From: Aeromonas cavernicola
GTDB lineage: Bacteria > Pseudomonadota > Gammaproteobacteria > Enterobacterales > Aeromonadaceae
DNA length: 64,000 nt
NCBI RefSeq assembly: GCF_002795305.1
Contig: NZ_PGGC01000045.1
Coordinates: 1 to 64,000, forward strand
Reading direction: 5' to 3'
Positions 1 to 7,921 of this stretch are shown here, piece after piece. Every line of letters starts with the position of its first letter. Within the stretch, counting starts at the first letter, position 1. Under the pieces are notes generated by a model that searched no databases, was not told where the DNA came from, and worked only from the letters and a program-made list of their open reading frames with translations. Position numbers and translations under genes: made by a program.

Positions 1-165
1 CGTGCTGAGGAAGAGGCTCGTATCGCTGCCGAGGCTCGCGCTGCGCAAGAGGCTCGTATCGCGGGCGAGGCCCGCGCTGCGCAAGAGGCTCGCATTGCTG
101 CCGAGGCCCGTGCTGAGGAAGAAGCCCGTATCGCCAAAGAGGCCCAGCGCGCGGAAGATCTGCGC
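1..165 (+). repeat. In-frame tandem repeat coding for the FtsY acidic domain
   Basis: About 24-30 bp units (variants of gaggctcgtatcgctgcc) repeat in tandem and encode E-A-R-I-A-A-E-A-R-A-A-Q type heptad-like blocks. The array is cut by the window start, so its full length is unknown. It is a coding repeat that is probably variable in length between strains. Confidence 0.8.
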
Positions 166-1179
166 CTGGTTGCCGCGCTGGAAGCTGAGGCCGCGGCCCT
201 GGCGGCTCTGCCGCTGGCTGCCAAGGTGGACGACGATACCCAGGACAAGCCGCAGCGGGAGGGCTTCTTTGCTCGCCTCAAGCGCAGTCTGGTGCGCACC
301 AAGGAGAATATCGGCTCCGGTTTCTTCGGCCTGTTCCGTGGCAAGAAGATCGACGATGAACTGTTCGAAGAACTGGAAACCCAGCTGCTGACCGCCGATC
401 TTGGCGTGGATACTACCAGTCGCATCATCGAAGGCTTGGTGCAGCACGCGGATCGCAAACAGCTCAAGGATGCCGAGGCGCTCTACGGTTTGCTCAAGCA
501 GGACATGGGCGAAATGCTGGCCAAGGTCGAGCAGCCACTGATGATCGACACCAACAAGAAGCCTTACGTGATCCTGATGGTTGGGGTGAACGGCGTCGGT
601 AAAACCACCACTATCGGCAAGTTGGCTAAGCAGTTCCAGGCTGAGGGCAAGAGCGTGATGCTAGCGGCGGGTGACACCTTCCGCGCCGCTGCGGTCGAGC
701 AGCTGCAGGTATGGGGGCAGCGCAACAACATTCCGGTGATTGCCCAGCATACCGGTGCCGATTCCGCCTCCGTGATTTATGACGCCATCGAAGCGGCGCG
801 CGCGCGCGGCGCCGACGTGTTGATCGCCGATACTGCTGGCCGCTTGCAGAACAAGAGCAACCTGATGGAAGAGCTCAAAAAAGTAGTGCGGGTGATGAAG
901 AAGCTGGATGCAGAGGCGCCCCACGAGATCATGCTGACTCTGGATGCGGGCACCGGCCAGAACGCCCTGAGCCAGGCCAAGCTATTCAGCGAGGCGGTGG
1001 GTCTGACCGGCATCACTATCACCAAGCTGGATGGTACGGCTAAGGGGGGCGTTATTTTTGCGGTGGCGGATAAGTTCCAGATCCCGATCCGCTATATCGG
1101 GGTGGGCGAGGGGATCGACGATCTGCGCCCCTTCGTTGCCAACGACTTTATCGAGGCGCTTTTTAGCCACGATGAGTAA
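1..1179 (+). CDS. ftsY: Signal recognition particle receptor FtsY (5' end outside window)
   Basis: SRP receptor GTPase that docks SRP-ribosome complexes at the inner membrane for co-translational insertion of membrane proteins. The reading frame is open from base 1, so the N-terminus is cut off by the window edge. The first ~55 visible residues are a low-complexity charged repeat (units like EARIAAEARA), the acidic A domain. The NG domain follows from about base 240: P-loop GVNGVGKTTTIGKLA, DTFRAAA, DTAGR, TKLDGTAKGG and the closing GVGEGIDDL. First gene of the ftsY-ftsE-ftsX-rpoH run. A GTG at 226 could only give a shortened form. Confidence 0.96.
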   Translation, partial: RAEEEARIAAEARAAQEARIAGEARAAQEARIAAEARAEEEARIAKEAQRAEDLRLVAALEAEAAALAALPLAAKVDDDTQDKPQREGFFARLKRSLVRTKENIGSGFFGLFRGKKIDDELFEELETQLLTADLGVDTTSRIIEGLVQHADRKQLKDAEALYGLLKQDMGEMLAKVEQPLMIDTNKKPYVILMVGVNGVGKTTTIGKLAKQFQAEGKSVMLAAGDTFRAAAVEQLQVWGQRNNIPVIAQHTGADSASVIYDAIEAARARGADVLIADTAGRLQNKSNLMEELKKVVRVMKKLDAEAPHEIMLTLDAGTGQNALSQAKLFSEAVGLTGITITKLDGTAKGGVIFAVADKFQIPIRYIGVGEGIDDLRPFVANDFIEALFSHDE

Positions 1180-1224
1180 GGTCGGCCGCGATCATTTCGC
1201 TTAGCCGTGATGAGTCAGTGTCCC

Positions 1225-1248
1225 AAGCCCCGACTCTGGTCGGGGCTT
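1225..1248 (+). terminator. Hairpin between ftsY and ftsE
   Basis: A perfect 10-bp stem (aagccccgac / gtcggggctt) closes a 4-nt loop, 45 bp after the ftsY stop. There is no long T-run after it, so it may only attenuate transcription into ftsEX. Confidence 0.5.
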
Positions 1249-1392
1249 GTCGCTAAGATGTGGCTCGTAGCGATCTGGGCGGCAAGATGGTCGGCTGCGG
1301 ATGAGTTCTCTCCTCTCGCGCAGGGGCGCCGCGATGAGTTTGTGCTCCATACGTGGATCCCGGTCGGGGTTGGTTAAGGTCAGGGAAGCGTT

Positions 1393-2061
1393 ATGATTCG
1401 TTTTGATAAGGTCAGTAAGGTATACAGTGGTGGCCATCAGGCGCTGCAAAAGGTCAGTTTCCATCTACGTAAGGGGGAGATGGCTTTTCTGACCGGACAC
1501 TCGGGGGCGGGCAAAAGTACTCTGCTCAAATTGATCAGCGTGATGGAGCGACCGACCGATGGCCGCGTCTTCTTTCATGGCGATGATGTCAGCCATATCC
1601 AGCGCAGCCAGATCCCTTACGTACGCCGCCAGATTGGGATGATCTTTCAGGACCATCGGCTGCTGATGGACCGCACGGTATTTGATAATGTGGCGCTGCC
1701 ACTGGTGATCGACGGCTACCGTCATGCGGATATAAATAAACGGGTGGCTGCGGCGCTCGACAAGGTCGGCTTACTTAATAAGGCGCGTTATCAGCCGCGG
1801 ATGCTCTCGGGTGGCGAACAGCAGCGGGTTGGCATCGCCCGCGCCATCGTCAACAAGCCGCCGCTGCTGCTGGCCGATGAGCCGACCGGCAACCTCGACC
1901 CCCAGCTCTCCATGGACATTATGCGGCTGTTTGAGGAGTTCAACCGTTTCGGTGTTTCGGTGCTCATTGCAACCCACGATCTCGGCCTGATCGCCCGGAT
2001 GCGTTATCGCACATTGGCGCTCAAAGCTGGGCGTATGCACTCAGTAGAGGAGACACGCTGA
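1393..2061 (+). CDS. ftsE: Cell division ATP-binding protein FtsE
   Basis: ATPase of the FtsEX complex, which sits at the divisome and switches on septal peptidoglycan hydrolases through periplasmic partners. The 222-aa protein has the usual family length, Walker A GHSGAGKS, signature LSGGEQQR, Walker B LLADEP and the H-loop THD. ATG at 1393 is chosen because the FtsE N-terminus MIRFDKVSK begins there. Its TGA overlaps the ftsX ATG by one base, so translation is probably coupled. Confidence 0.96.
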   Translation: MIRFDKVSKVYSGGHQALQKVSFHLRKGEMAFLTGHSGAGKSTLLKLISVMERPTDGRVFFHGDDVSHIQRSQIPYVRRQIGMIFQDHRLLMDRTVFDNVALPLVIDGYRHADINKRVAAALDKVGLLNKARYQPRMLSGGEQQRVGIARAIVNKPPLLLADEPTGNLDPQLSMDIMRLFEEFNRFGVSVLIATHDLGLIARMRYRTLALKAGRMHSVEETR

Positions 2062-3014
2062 TGGCTATCGTTCGGCATAAGCAGCCGTTGTTGCGTCGTC
2101 TGATGATGATGGCGGTAGACCATGTCCGCCAAGCTTTCGCCAGTCTCGGAGAGCTGTGGCGCAATCCGCTCGCTTCCCTGATGACGCTGGCGGTGCTTGG
2201 GGTCAGTCTGGCGCTGCCCTCCTGTTTTCACGTGTTGCTAAAAAATGCCGAGGTGGTGGAAGGGAGCTGGCAGACTAGTTCCCAGATCTCTCTCTATCTG
2301 CGCAAGGATTTACCGGAGCAGAGCATTCTCGACTTGCAGCAACGGATTTTGCTCTATCCCGAAGTCGATTCGGTGACTTATCTAAGCCGTGATGATGCAT
2401 TGCGGGAGTTTCGCGAGATTTCTGGCTTCGGCGATGCCCTCGATTATCTGGATAGCAACCCGTTGCCACCGGTGCTGAATGTCATTCCCGATCTTCGCTG
2501 GCAGAGTCCTGAAGGGGCGGCCGAGCTGCTCGGTAAGCTCAATAACGAAGACGGGGTTGAGCAGGGCAAGCTGGATCTGCAGTGGTTGACCCGTCTGCAG
2601 GGGATCATGAATCTGCTGCGCCACACCATCACCGGTATCGCCGTGCTGCTGCTCTCTGCCGTGTTGCTGATCGTCGGCAATACCCTGCGCCTGAATATCC
2701 TGAATCAGCGTTCTGAGATTGAAGTGCTCAAGCTGGTGGGGGCGACCGATGCCTTCATCCATCGTCCCTTTCTTTATACTGGCATCTGGTTTGGCATCAT
2801 TGGCGGCATGTTGGCGTGGTGGTTAACCGAAGTGATGGTGATCTGGAGTGAAGGGGTCGTAAAAGAGTTAGCTGGCTTATATGACAGCTCGTTCCAATTA
2901 GTGGGGATGGGGGTCATCGATGGACTGAACTTGATATTATTAGGCGCGCTATTAGGTTTAATCGCTTCGTGGTTCTCAGTGCATCGCCATATTCGAGACA
3001 TCGAGCCATCTTGA
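2061..3014 (+). CDS. ftsX: Cell division protein FtsX
   Basis: Membrane subunit of FtsEX. 317 aa: a cytoplasmic N-terminal tail, a first membrane segment near residues 38-58, a periplasmic domain of ~110 residues, then three C-terminal membrane segments (about 190-215, 238-258 and 285-305), which is the FtsX fold. The periplasmic domain normally contacts EnvC-type activators. ATG overlaps the ftsE stop by one base. Confidence 0.95.
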   Translation: MAIVRHKQPLLRRLMMMAVDHVRQAFASLGELWRNPLASLMTLAVLGVSLALPSCFHVLLKNAEVVEGSWQTSSQISLYLRKDLPEQSILDLQQRILLYPEVDSVTYLSRDDALREFREISGFGDALDYLDSNPLPPVLNVIPDLRWQSPEGAAELLGKLNNEDGVEQGKLDLQWLTRLQGIMNLLRHTITGIAVLLLSAVLLIVGNTLRLNILNQRSEIEVLKLVGATDAFIHRPFLYTGIWFGIIGGMLAWWLTEVMVIWSEGVVKELAGLYDSSFQLVGMGVIDGLNLILLGALLGLIASWFSVHRHIRDIEPS

Positions 3015-3285
3015 GTGATGAGTTATCAAGCTAAATCGCTGGATTTCATCTGGTAGATGACGTAAAAGTGACCCTTTGCGGTAATCTACCCCCTAGCCTG
3101 CAGATCCTGAATCATAATGATCCTATCGGTGAACATTAACGCCTGTAGGTTGTCTATCTGATAGATGCCCATCGTCATCAACAGAAAGATTTACACGAGT
3201 ATGGCTCCCTGCTTTGCTCGTCAGACTTGGCAAGCATGTGAAGGTTGCGAGCTCCGCAACAATGGACTTAGCATGCTATTTTCGG

Positions 3286-3312
3286 GGGGGCCTTTATTGG
3301 CCCCCTTTTTTT
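3286..3312 (+). terminator. Rho-independent terminator upstream of rpoH
   Basis: Stem gggggcc / ggccccc with loop tttatt, followed at once by seven T. It insulates rpoH from ftsEX transcription or ends a small RNA. Confidence 0.85.
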
Positions 3313-3358
3313 GACCGTTCATTCATGATTCATCCTATCTGCCTAATATGGCTCCCTG

Positions 3359-3387
3359 TTCAAGCTGGGTGTGATGTTTGGTACACT
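3359..3387 (+). promoter_or_regulatory. Candidate sigma-70 promoter for rpoH
   Basis: TTCAAG, a 17-bp spacer, then TACACT, about 80 bp before the rpoH start and just after the terminator. A second weak candidate (TTCATG-16 bp-TAATAT) ends near 3349. Assigned by eye only. Confidence 0.35.
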
Positions 3388-3464
3388 TCCAGAACGCCGT
3401 CCAGTCAGTAGACAGATCCTTTCGAGGTGCTAGACTGGCGTGATTGAAAAGTAAGAGGTAATTG

Positions 3465-4319
3465 ATGGGAACTTCATTGCAACGCACTATGGCTCTGATT
3501 CCGCAAGGGAGTCTTGAAGGTTATATCCAAGCAGTTAACGCAATTCCGGTTCTTAGCGCTGAGGAAGAGCGCGACCTCGCTTTGCGTTTGCAGCAAGACG
3601 GTGACCTTGAGGCTGCCCGCCAGCTGGTTATGTCGCACCTGCGCTTTGTTGTTCATGTCGCCAAGAGTTATGCCGGATATGGCTTGCCTCAAGCAGACTT
3701 AGTGCAAGAGGGCAATATCGGCCTGATGAAGGCGGTCAAGCGCTTCGACCCCAGTGTCGGAGTGCGCTTGGTCTCCTTTGCCGTGCACTGGATCAAAGCT
3801 GAAATCCACGAATATGTATTGCGCAACTGGCGTATGGTCAAAGTGGCTACAACCAAAGCTCAGCGCAAACTCTTTTTTAATCTGCGTAAATCCAAAAAGC
3901 GCTTGGGCTGGTTGAACCATGAAGAGGTTCAGGCCGTGGCGGCCGATCTCGGTGTGTCTGCTGCCGACGTGACCGAGATGGAAGCACGCATGAGCAATTA
4001 TGATCAGGCGTTTGATTTAGTTGGCGATGATGACGAAGAGGGGGCGTTTGCTCCGGTTCACTATTTGGAGGATAAATCCTCCGATCTCGCAGCCACTATC
4101 GAAAACGATAACTGGGATGACCATGCCACCCGTCGCTTGAGCTCTGCCTTGGCTGGATTGGATGAGCGTAGCCAGCATATTATCCGTGCCCGCTGGTTGG
4201 ATGATGACAGCAAAAGTACCCTGCAAGAGCTAGCCGATGCTTACGGTGTTTCTGCTGAGCGGGTCCGCCAGCTTGAGAAAAATGCGCTGCGAAAGCTAAA
4301 AGAAGCCATGCTGGATTAA
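3465..4319 (+). CDS. rpoH: RNA polymerase sigma-32 (heat-shock) factor
   Basis: Directs RNA polymerase to heat-shock promoters. 284 aa. Region 2 contains [18 protein letters not shown] and [19 protein letters not shown]; the RpoH box QRKLFFNLR follows at about residues 132-140; region 4 ends with a helix-turn-helix ([20 protein letters not shown]). ATG 3465 is preferred over an in-frame TTG at 3462 because AAGAGGT lies at suitable spacing. In enterics RpoH synthesis is heat-controlled by mRNA structure across the start region; I did not fold this one. Confidence 0.96.
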   Translation: MGTSLQRTMALIPQGSLEGYIQAVNAIPVLSAEEERDLALRLQQDGDLEAARQLVMSHLRFVVHVAKSYAGYGLPQADLVQEGNIGLMKAVKRFDPSVGVRLVSFAVHWIKAEIHEYVLRNWRMVKVATTKAQRKLFFNLRKSKKRLGWLNHEEVQAVAADLGVSAADVTEMEARMSNYDQAFDLVGDDDEEGAFAPVHYLEDKSSDLAATIENDNWDDHATRRLSSALAGLDERSQHIIRARWLDDDSKSTLQELADAYGVSAERVRQLEKNALRKLKEAMLD

Positions 4320-4350
4320 GCTAGCTAACGGTCTATTTGCGCGTTTTAAA

Positions 4351-4387
4351 AAGGCCCGCTCTCATCTAACAGAGCGGGCCTTTAACA
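4351..4387. terminator. Bidirectional terminator between rpoH and amtB
   Basis: 12-bp stem aaggcccgctct / agagcgggcctt with an 8-nt loop, A-rich on its left and T-rich on its right, between two convergent genes. Confidence 0.85.
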
Positions 4388-4432
4388 TGGATCAGTATGA
4401 GCTGGCAGGCATCGCTGACGCCGGGCCTCTTG

Positions 4433-5851
4433 TTACATGCTATAAGCCTTTTCACCATGAGTGGTGACATCCAACCCCTCACGCTCAGCGTCTCGACTTA
4501 CTCGCAGCCCGATGGTCATATCCAGCACTTTGAACGCCACCGCCGCCACGACCGCAGACCAGACAATGGTGATCCCAACCCCGATAGCCTGAATTTTTAC
4601 TTGTGCCCAGATGGAGTAATCCTCAGCCACTTGGTTGGTGACATAATCCCAGACTCCCGTGCCACCTAAGTCTGGGCTGGCAAACACGCCTGTTAACAGG
4701 GCACCAAGAATCCCACACACTCCGTGCAAGCCAAACACATCCAGACTGTCATCGGTGCCTAGCAGACGCTTGAGACCATGAACCCCCCATAAGCCTGCGA
4801 CGCCACTGATAAGGCCCATCACCAGCCCACCCCCTACGCCAACAAACCCAGCTGCTGGGGTAATCACAACCAGCCCCGAGACTGCACCAGACGCGGCCCC
4901 CAGCAGTGAAGGACGGCCCTTCATTAACCATTCCGCGAAGGTCCAAGATAACGCTGCTGCGGCTGGGGCAACCCAGGTGTTGATAAAGGCCAAGGTTGCG
5001 GTCCCATTAGCCTCTAGCGCTGACCCTGCATTGAAGCCAAACCAACCAAACCAGAGTAAAGATGCGCCTATCATGGTCATGGTGAGGCTGTGAGGAGTCA
5101 TAGGATCACGGCCATAACCGAGGCGTGCTCCTACTAGGTAAGCCCCCACCAACCCAGCTACGGCCGCGTTGACATGCACAACGGTTCCCCCTGCAAAATC
5201 AAGTGCACCATGTTGAAAGAGGTAGCCGGCGGTTGCCGTTGCAGCAGCAGCTGCATCAGTGCTGCTATAAGCATCAGGGCCGGCCCAGTACCACACCATG
5301 TGCGCCAGTGGGATATAAGCGAAGGTAAACCAGAACACTGCAAATAAGAGCACCGCTGCAAATTTAATCCGCTCCGCAAACGCCCCGACAATCAGGCCAC
5401 ACGTAATGGCGGCAAATGCTCCTTGGAATACCACATAAATAAACTCGCTCATCCCCACCCCTTTACTGAACGTAGCGGCGATGGAATCAGGGGTAATCCC
5501 CTTGAGTAACAGCTTACTGAAAGAGCCATACACGCCATTGCCTTCAGTAAAAGCCAAGGAGTAGCCATAAATGACCCACAGCACACTGATCAGGCAGAAC
5601 AGGGTAAATACCTGCATCAACATGCTGAGCATGTTTTTTGCGCGTACTAGCCCCCCATAAAACAGCGCGAGACCAGGAATGGACATCAGGAGCACCAACG
5701 CCGTTGCCAGCAGCATCCAGGTCGTATCTCCTTTGTTAATCGTTAAGCTGGCAACAGAGGCCATGGCGGTTGCAGTTTGCGCTATTGGTTCGGCCCAGCT
5801 CGGTGTGACAACGAGAGGGAAGAGACTCATAAATATACTTTTTTTGACCAT
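4433..5851 (-). CDS. amtB: Ammonium transporter AmtB
   Basis: Inner-membrane ammonium/ammonia channel of the Amt/Rh family. 472 aa with a cleavable-looking signal (residues 1-20, ending PSWA) and about 11 membrane helices. The two pore histidines are in GGTVVHVNAAV and DVFGLHGVCG. AGAGGAA lies 8 nt before the ATG. Expression is usually under nitrogen (NtrC/sigma-54) control, but I found no clear sigma-54 box upstream. The usual partner glnK (PII protein) is absent on both sides, so channel gating must rely on a PII protein encoded elsewhere. Confidence 0.95.
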   Translation of the reverse strand: MVKKSIFMSLFPLVVTPSWAEPIAQTATAMASVASLTINKGDTTWMLLATALVLLMSIPGLALFYGGLVRAKNMLSMLMQVFTLFCLISVLWVIYGYSLAFTEGNGVYGSFSKLLLKGITPDSIAATFSKGVGMSEFIYVVFQGAFAAITCGLIVGAFAERIKFAAVLLFAVFWFTFAYIPLAHMVWYWAGPDAYSSTDAAAAATATAGYLFQHGALDFAGGTVVHVNAAVAGLVGAYLVGARLGYGRDPMTPHSLTMTMIGASLLWFGWFGFNAGSALEANGTATLAFINTWVAPAAAALSWTFAEWLMKGRPSLLGAASGAVSGLVVITPAAGFVGVGGGLVMGLISGVAGLWGVHGLKRLLGTDDSLDVFGLHGVCGILGALLTGVFASPDLGGTGVWDYVTNQVAEDYSIWAQVKIQAIGVGITIVWSAVVAAVAFKVLDMTIGLRVSRDAEREGLDVTTHGEKAYSM

Positions 5852-6391
5852 AGTGTGTTCCTCTCTTGCGATACCGGTGCATTGCCGGCTTTCTATCCTT
5901 GATTAATGTGGTCTTTAGTCCACGAGGCGTTCGTGACGACTCAACAGTAACGTGAAAGTACTGCTCCACCATGACAGGGCTGACCCCGATTACATCTGGA
6001 CTTATTGATGTGTGAGCTAGCCAAAGCATAAATCAGGCCAATTAAATTAAACCTTAAAAATCAATACATTGAATGCTATTTTGTTTCTGTTTGCACCAAG
6101 TCGGCGCATGTGTGTCGTGGGTATTTGGATGGTCGCCCTCAGATAGGGCATCGCAGGGGCTAGTGTGCAAGATGATGAGAAAGCTAGCGGCTATGCAATG
6201 AACGACAAAGATTGCGGGGTTGGTAGCGATTTACTACTGGCGGGGGGAGGGGCGCGCTCATTGAAATAATGTCGCCCCTATTTTCTGCTCGTCATGATGT
6301 GCGCCATGTTCTGCACGGTTAGCACCGGGCTAGACGTGTAGAACATGGCGGCGGGCTGGTGGTCTGTACCTGAATACGAGGGGCAGCCCAC
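5852..6391. other. Intergenic region between amtB and the island edge
   Basis: 540 bp with no credible gene. It should contain the amtB promoter on the minus strand. Before the island inserted, it was the complete gap between gor and amtB. The notable content is the long inverted repeat at 6303-6349. Confidence 0.6.
6303..6349. repeat. 47-bp imperfect inverted repeat
   Basis: Arms gccatgttctgcacggttag and ctagacgtgtagaacatggc match at 17 of 20 positions around a 7-nt loop (caccggg). It lies about 45 bp downstream of the displaced gor stop codon and could be a gor 3' hairpin, a dispersed palindromic repeat or a protein-binding site. There is no T-run. Confidence 0.75.
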
Positions 6392-6406
6392 TTAGCGCAG
6401 TGTCAC
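6392..6406 (-). pseudogene. Displaced 3' end of gor (left junction of island)
   Basis: On the minus strand the bases GTG ACA CTG CGC TAA encode V-T-L-R-stop. Glutathione reductase normally ends E-E-F-V-T-x-R (E. coli: EEFVTMR), and the present gor copy, 12.2 kb away, ends E-E-F-V-T-L-stop. This fragment is therefore read as the original last codons of gor, pushed to the far side of the insertion. It marks the left attachment junction. Confidence 0.8.
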
Positions 6407-6411
6407 ACGAT

Positions 6412-6436
6412 ACCCTTTACATTATGTTATGGAAAA
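6412..6436 (+). repeat. Left end repeat of the island
   Basis: Reads ACCCTtTAcAT, seven variable bases, then TGGAAAA. It matches 17 of 25 positions with the right end read on the minus strand from 18629, the agreement lying in the two outer blocks. A likely recombinase-binding end sequence. Confidence 0.6.
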
Positions 6437-6655
6437 ACTCTGGAAACACGGATGTACCAAGGCCTCGCATGATATTCCAGATTAACAAAGAAATTGAACG
6501 AAGAGTGAGTCGGATAGAAGTCTGGAAAAGATAGGATAGACTGTATTCTCACTCGGAAAACTACACATTGGTCACCCTGGACTGGTTCGCTGATGTTGAG
6601 GTCATGTCTCATCCCCACCGAATTTCAACGTTCAGGCAGATATCGGAGCTATGCA

Positions 6656-6958
6656 ATGAAAGTGATGGCCAAAAAGGAAGTCGACGTTGTAGCTGATATC
6701 CGTTGTGACATATGTGATGAAAGCACCTCTAAGCATGGATGCCACTGCCCCCAGTTTGGAACGGTACAAGCTCAATGGAGTTATGGCTCCCACCATGATG
6801 GCGAGGCTTTCGAGCTTCATCTGTGCGAAAGCTGTTTTTTCCAGGCTCTTGCTAACCTTCAAGAACAGCGACGGGGGACGTTGATGTTTTCCGAGCGGGG
6901 ATACGAGCCCAATCCTGACTTTGGACGAGTACAGGGTGATGACCAAGAGTTAGTCTAG
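6656..6958 (+). CDS. Hypothetical Cys-rich (zinc-ribbon-like) protein, island cargo
   Basis: 100 aa starting MKVMAKKEVDVV, with GGAG about 8 nt before ATG 6656. Cysteines occur as CDIC, then CHC, then CESC, with several histidines, a pattern suited to a zinc-binding fold. I recall similar 90-100 aa proteins in other proteobacterial accessory regions but know no function. It sits alone just inside the left end of the island. Its base composition is closer to the host than that of the qat genes. Confidence 0.65.
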   Translation: MKVMAKKEVDVVADIRCDICDESTSKHGCHCPQFGTVQAQWSYGSHHDGEAFELHLCESCFFQALANLQEQRRGTLMFSERGYEPNPDFGRVQGDDQELV

Positions 6959-6977
6959 CCGATCACCACATCTTGTG

Positions 6978-7469
6978 GTTCGGGCGGGATCCTCCCCCTT
7001 GCAGAACAGCACTGCAACCGGTACGGGCCCAACCGGTTACAATGAGGGCCTTATGTCGCCCTGGAGTGCTTCTCATGCCCGCCCTTATCCCCGAACTGAG
7101 CGCCATTGCCAGCGATCTGATCGTCAAGACCTCCGACCTGCTGCGCAAGGCGATGGTGGTCAGCTGATGGTGAGCTCGCCCGGAGATCACCATCAGCAGG
7201 CAATCACTGGTGAGCTGAGGGCCGAGGCTCTGGCGGCATTGCTGGCCTGGTTGAAGCAGGTGATCGAGCAAGGGCGCCAGCAGCATGCGCGCGGGCCGAG
7301 CTGCAGGCCAATTATACCGCCCTGCAAGCGCTGGCCACGTCGGCCTGCGCCGAGCTGGCCGGTGATCGGGGCTGTGGTCAGCAGTGTGCGGGTTATTCTG
7401 GAAGGCGCCAGCGGCGGGGTGCTGGCGGTGAAGGCACTGGGCTGGTTGGTCACCATGACTGGGGGCTGA
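6978..7469 (+). pseudogene. Frameshifted remnant with an AbiTii-like N-terminus
   Basis: From 7075 one frame reads MPALIPELSAIASDL followed by SDLLRKAMVVS and then stops at 7167. This resembles the start of AbiTii-domain proteins (ASD-x-x-x-SDLLRKA-x-VVA). Plausible helical coding continues in other frames (AEALAALLAWLKQVIEQGRQ from about 7210, then ELQANYTALQALA near 7305, then a hydrophobic end at 7469), so at least two frameshifts separate the parts. The later parts do not resemble AbiTii, so the remnant may be a fusion of two broken genes. No intact product is expected. Confidence 0.5.
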
Positions 7470-7604
7470 GAAACCTTCTGGGGAATTGGTAGGGTTTCGG
7501 CTCCGTATTGCATTCTGCAAAGTCCGGTCCAAATCCGCTTTTACCGGTGGGGCGCGCTGGGGATGATATACTGGCAGGCATCCATCACACCAAGAGAAAG
7601 AGAG

Positions 7605-7835
7605 ATGCGCACTATGAGAGAGCCCATCAAAGTCATTTCCCTGCGGGCCGTTCGAGAAGCGCTGGGGAAGCAGGACAGTTTCAGTGGGGTGGAGAACGGG
7701 GTGGCCAAGCTGCAGCAGGGGCGCGAGCAAAAAGCCCTAGTGATATTGGTCGCTCTGGCTACTCAGGACATTGCCTCCGGCAAGACCCATACTGTGGATG
7801 AGGTACTGGCACGGCTGTGGGAGGCCAGAGCATGA
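7605..7835 (+). CDS. Small hypothetical protein, island cargo
   Basis: 76 aa starting MRTMREPIKVISL; ATG 7605 has a purine-rich stretch (aagagaaagagag) before it, and ATG 7614 is an alternative. The sequence is charged, with a helical C-terminus (TVDEVLARLWEARA). I do not recognise it. The size and the C-terminal look recall small antitoxin-type proteins, but no toxin gene is adjacent, so no function is proposed. Confidence 0.5.
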   Translation: MRTMREPIKVISLRAVREALGKQDSFSGVENGVAKLQQGREQKALVILVALATQDIASGKTHTVDEVLARLWEARA

Positions 7836-7921
7836 CGCTGCCGGCCCGGTTGACCACCACAGAATGAAAAACTATTTTTCAGAGCCATAATAATCAATTT
7901 TTGACGTTGAATCGCTACGAC

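Larger units (their letters stand above)
3015..3464 (+). other. ftsX-rpoH intergenic region with rpoH leader
   Basis: 450 bp without a convincing protein gene. It holds a strong intrinsic terminator (3286-3312), a small upstream stem (gttgcg/cgcaac near 3244-3260) and promoter-like sequences before rpoH. The terminator lies 270 bp beyond ftsX, so it ends either a long ftsX 3'UTR or a short separate RNA starting in this gap. Confidence 0.5.

Noticed and set aside
4397-4669. 90-codon plus-strand frame after rpoH
   Set aside because: It lies beyond the rpoH terminator and inside the amtB coding region on the opposite strand.
5852-6110. Sigma-54 promoter for amtB
   Set aside because: Searched the minus strand for TGGCAC-N5-TTGC; the best candidates lacked the invariant GG or had wrong spacing.
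6963-7730. 255-codon minus-strand frame in the island
   Set aside because: Pro/Arg/His/Ser-rich shadow of the frameshifted AbiTii-like remnant and of the small plus-strand gene; no domain seen.
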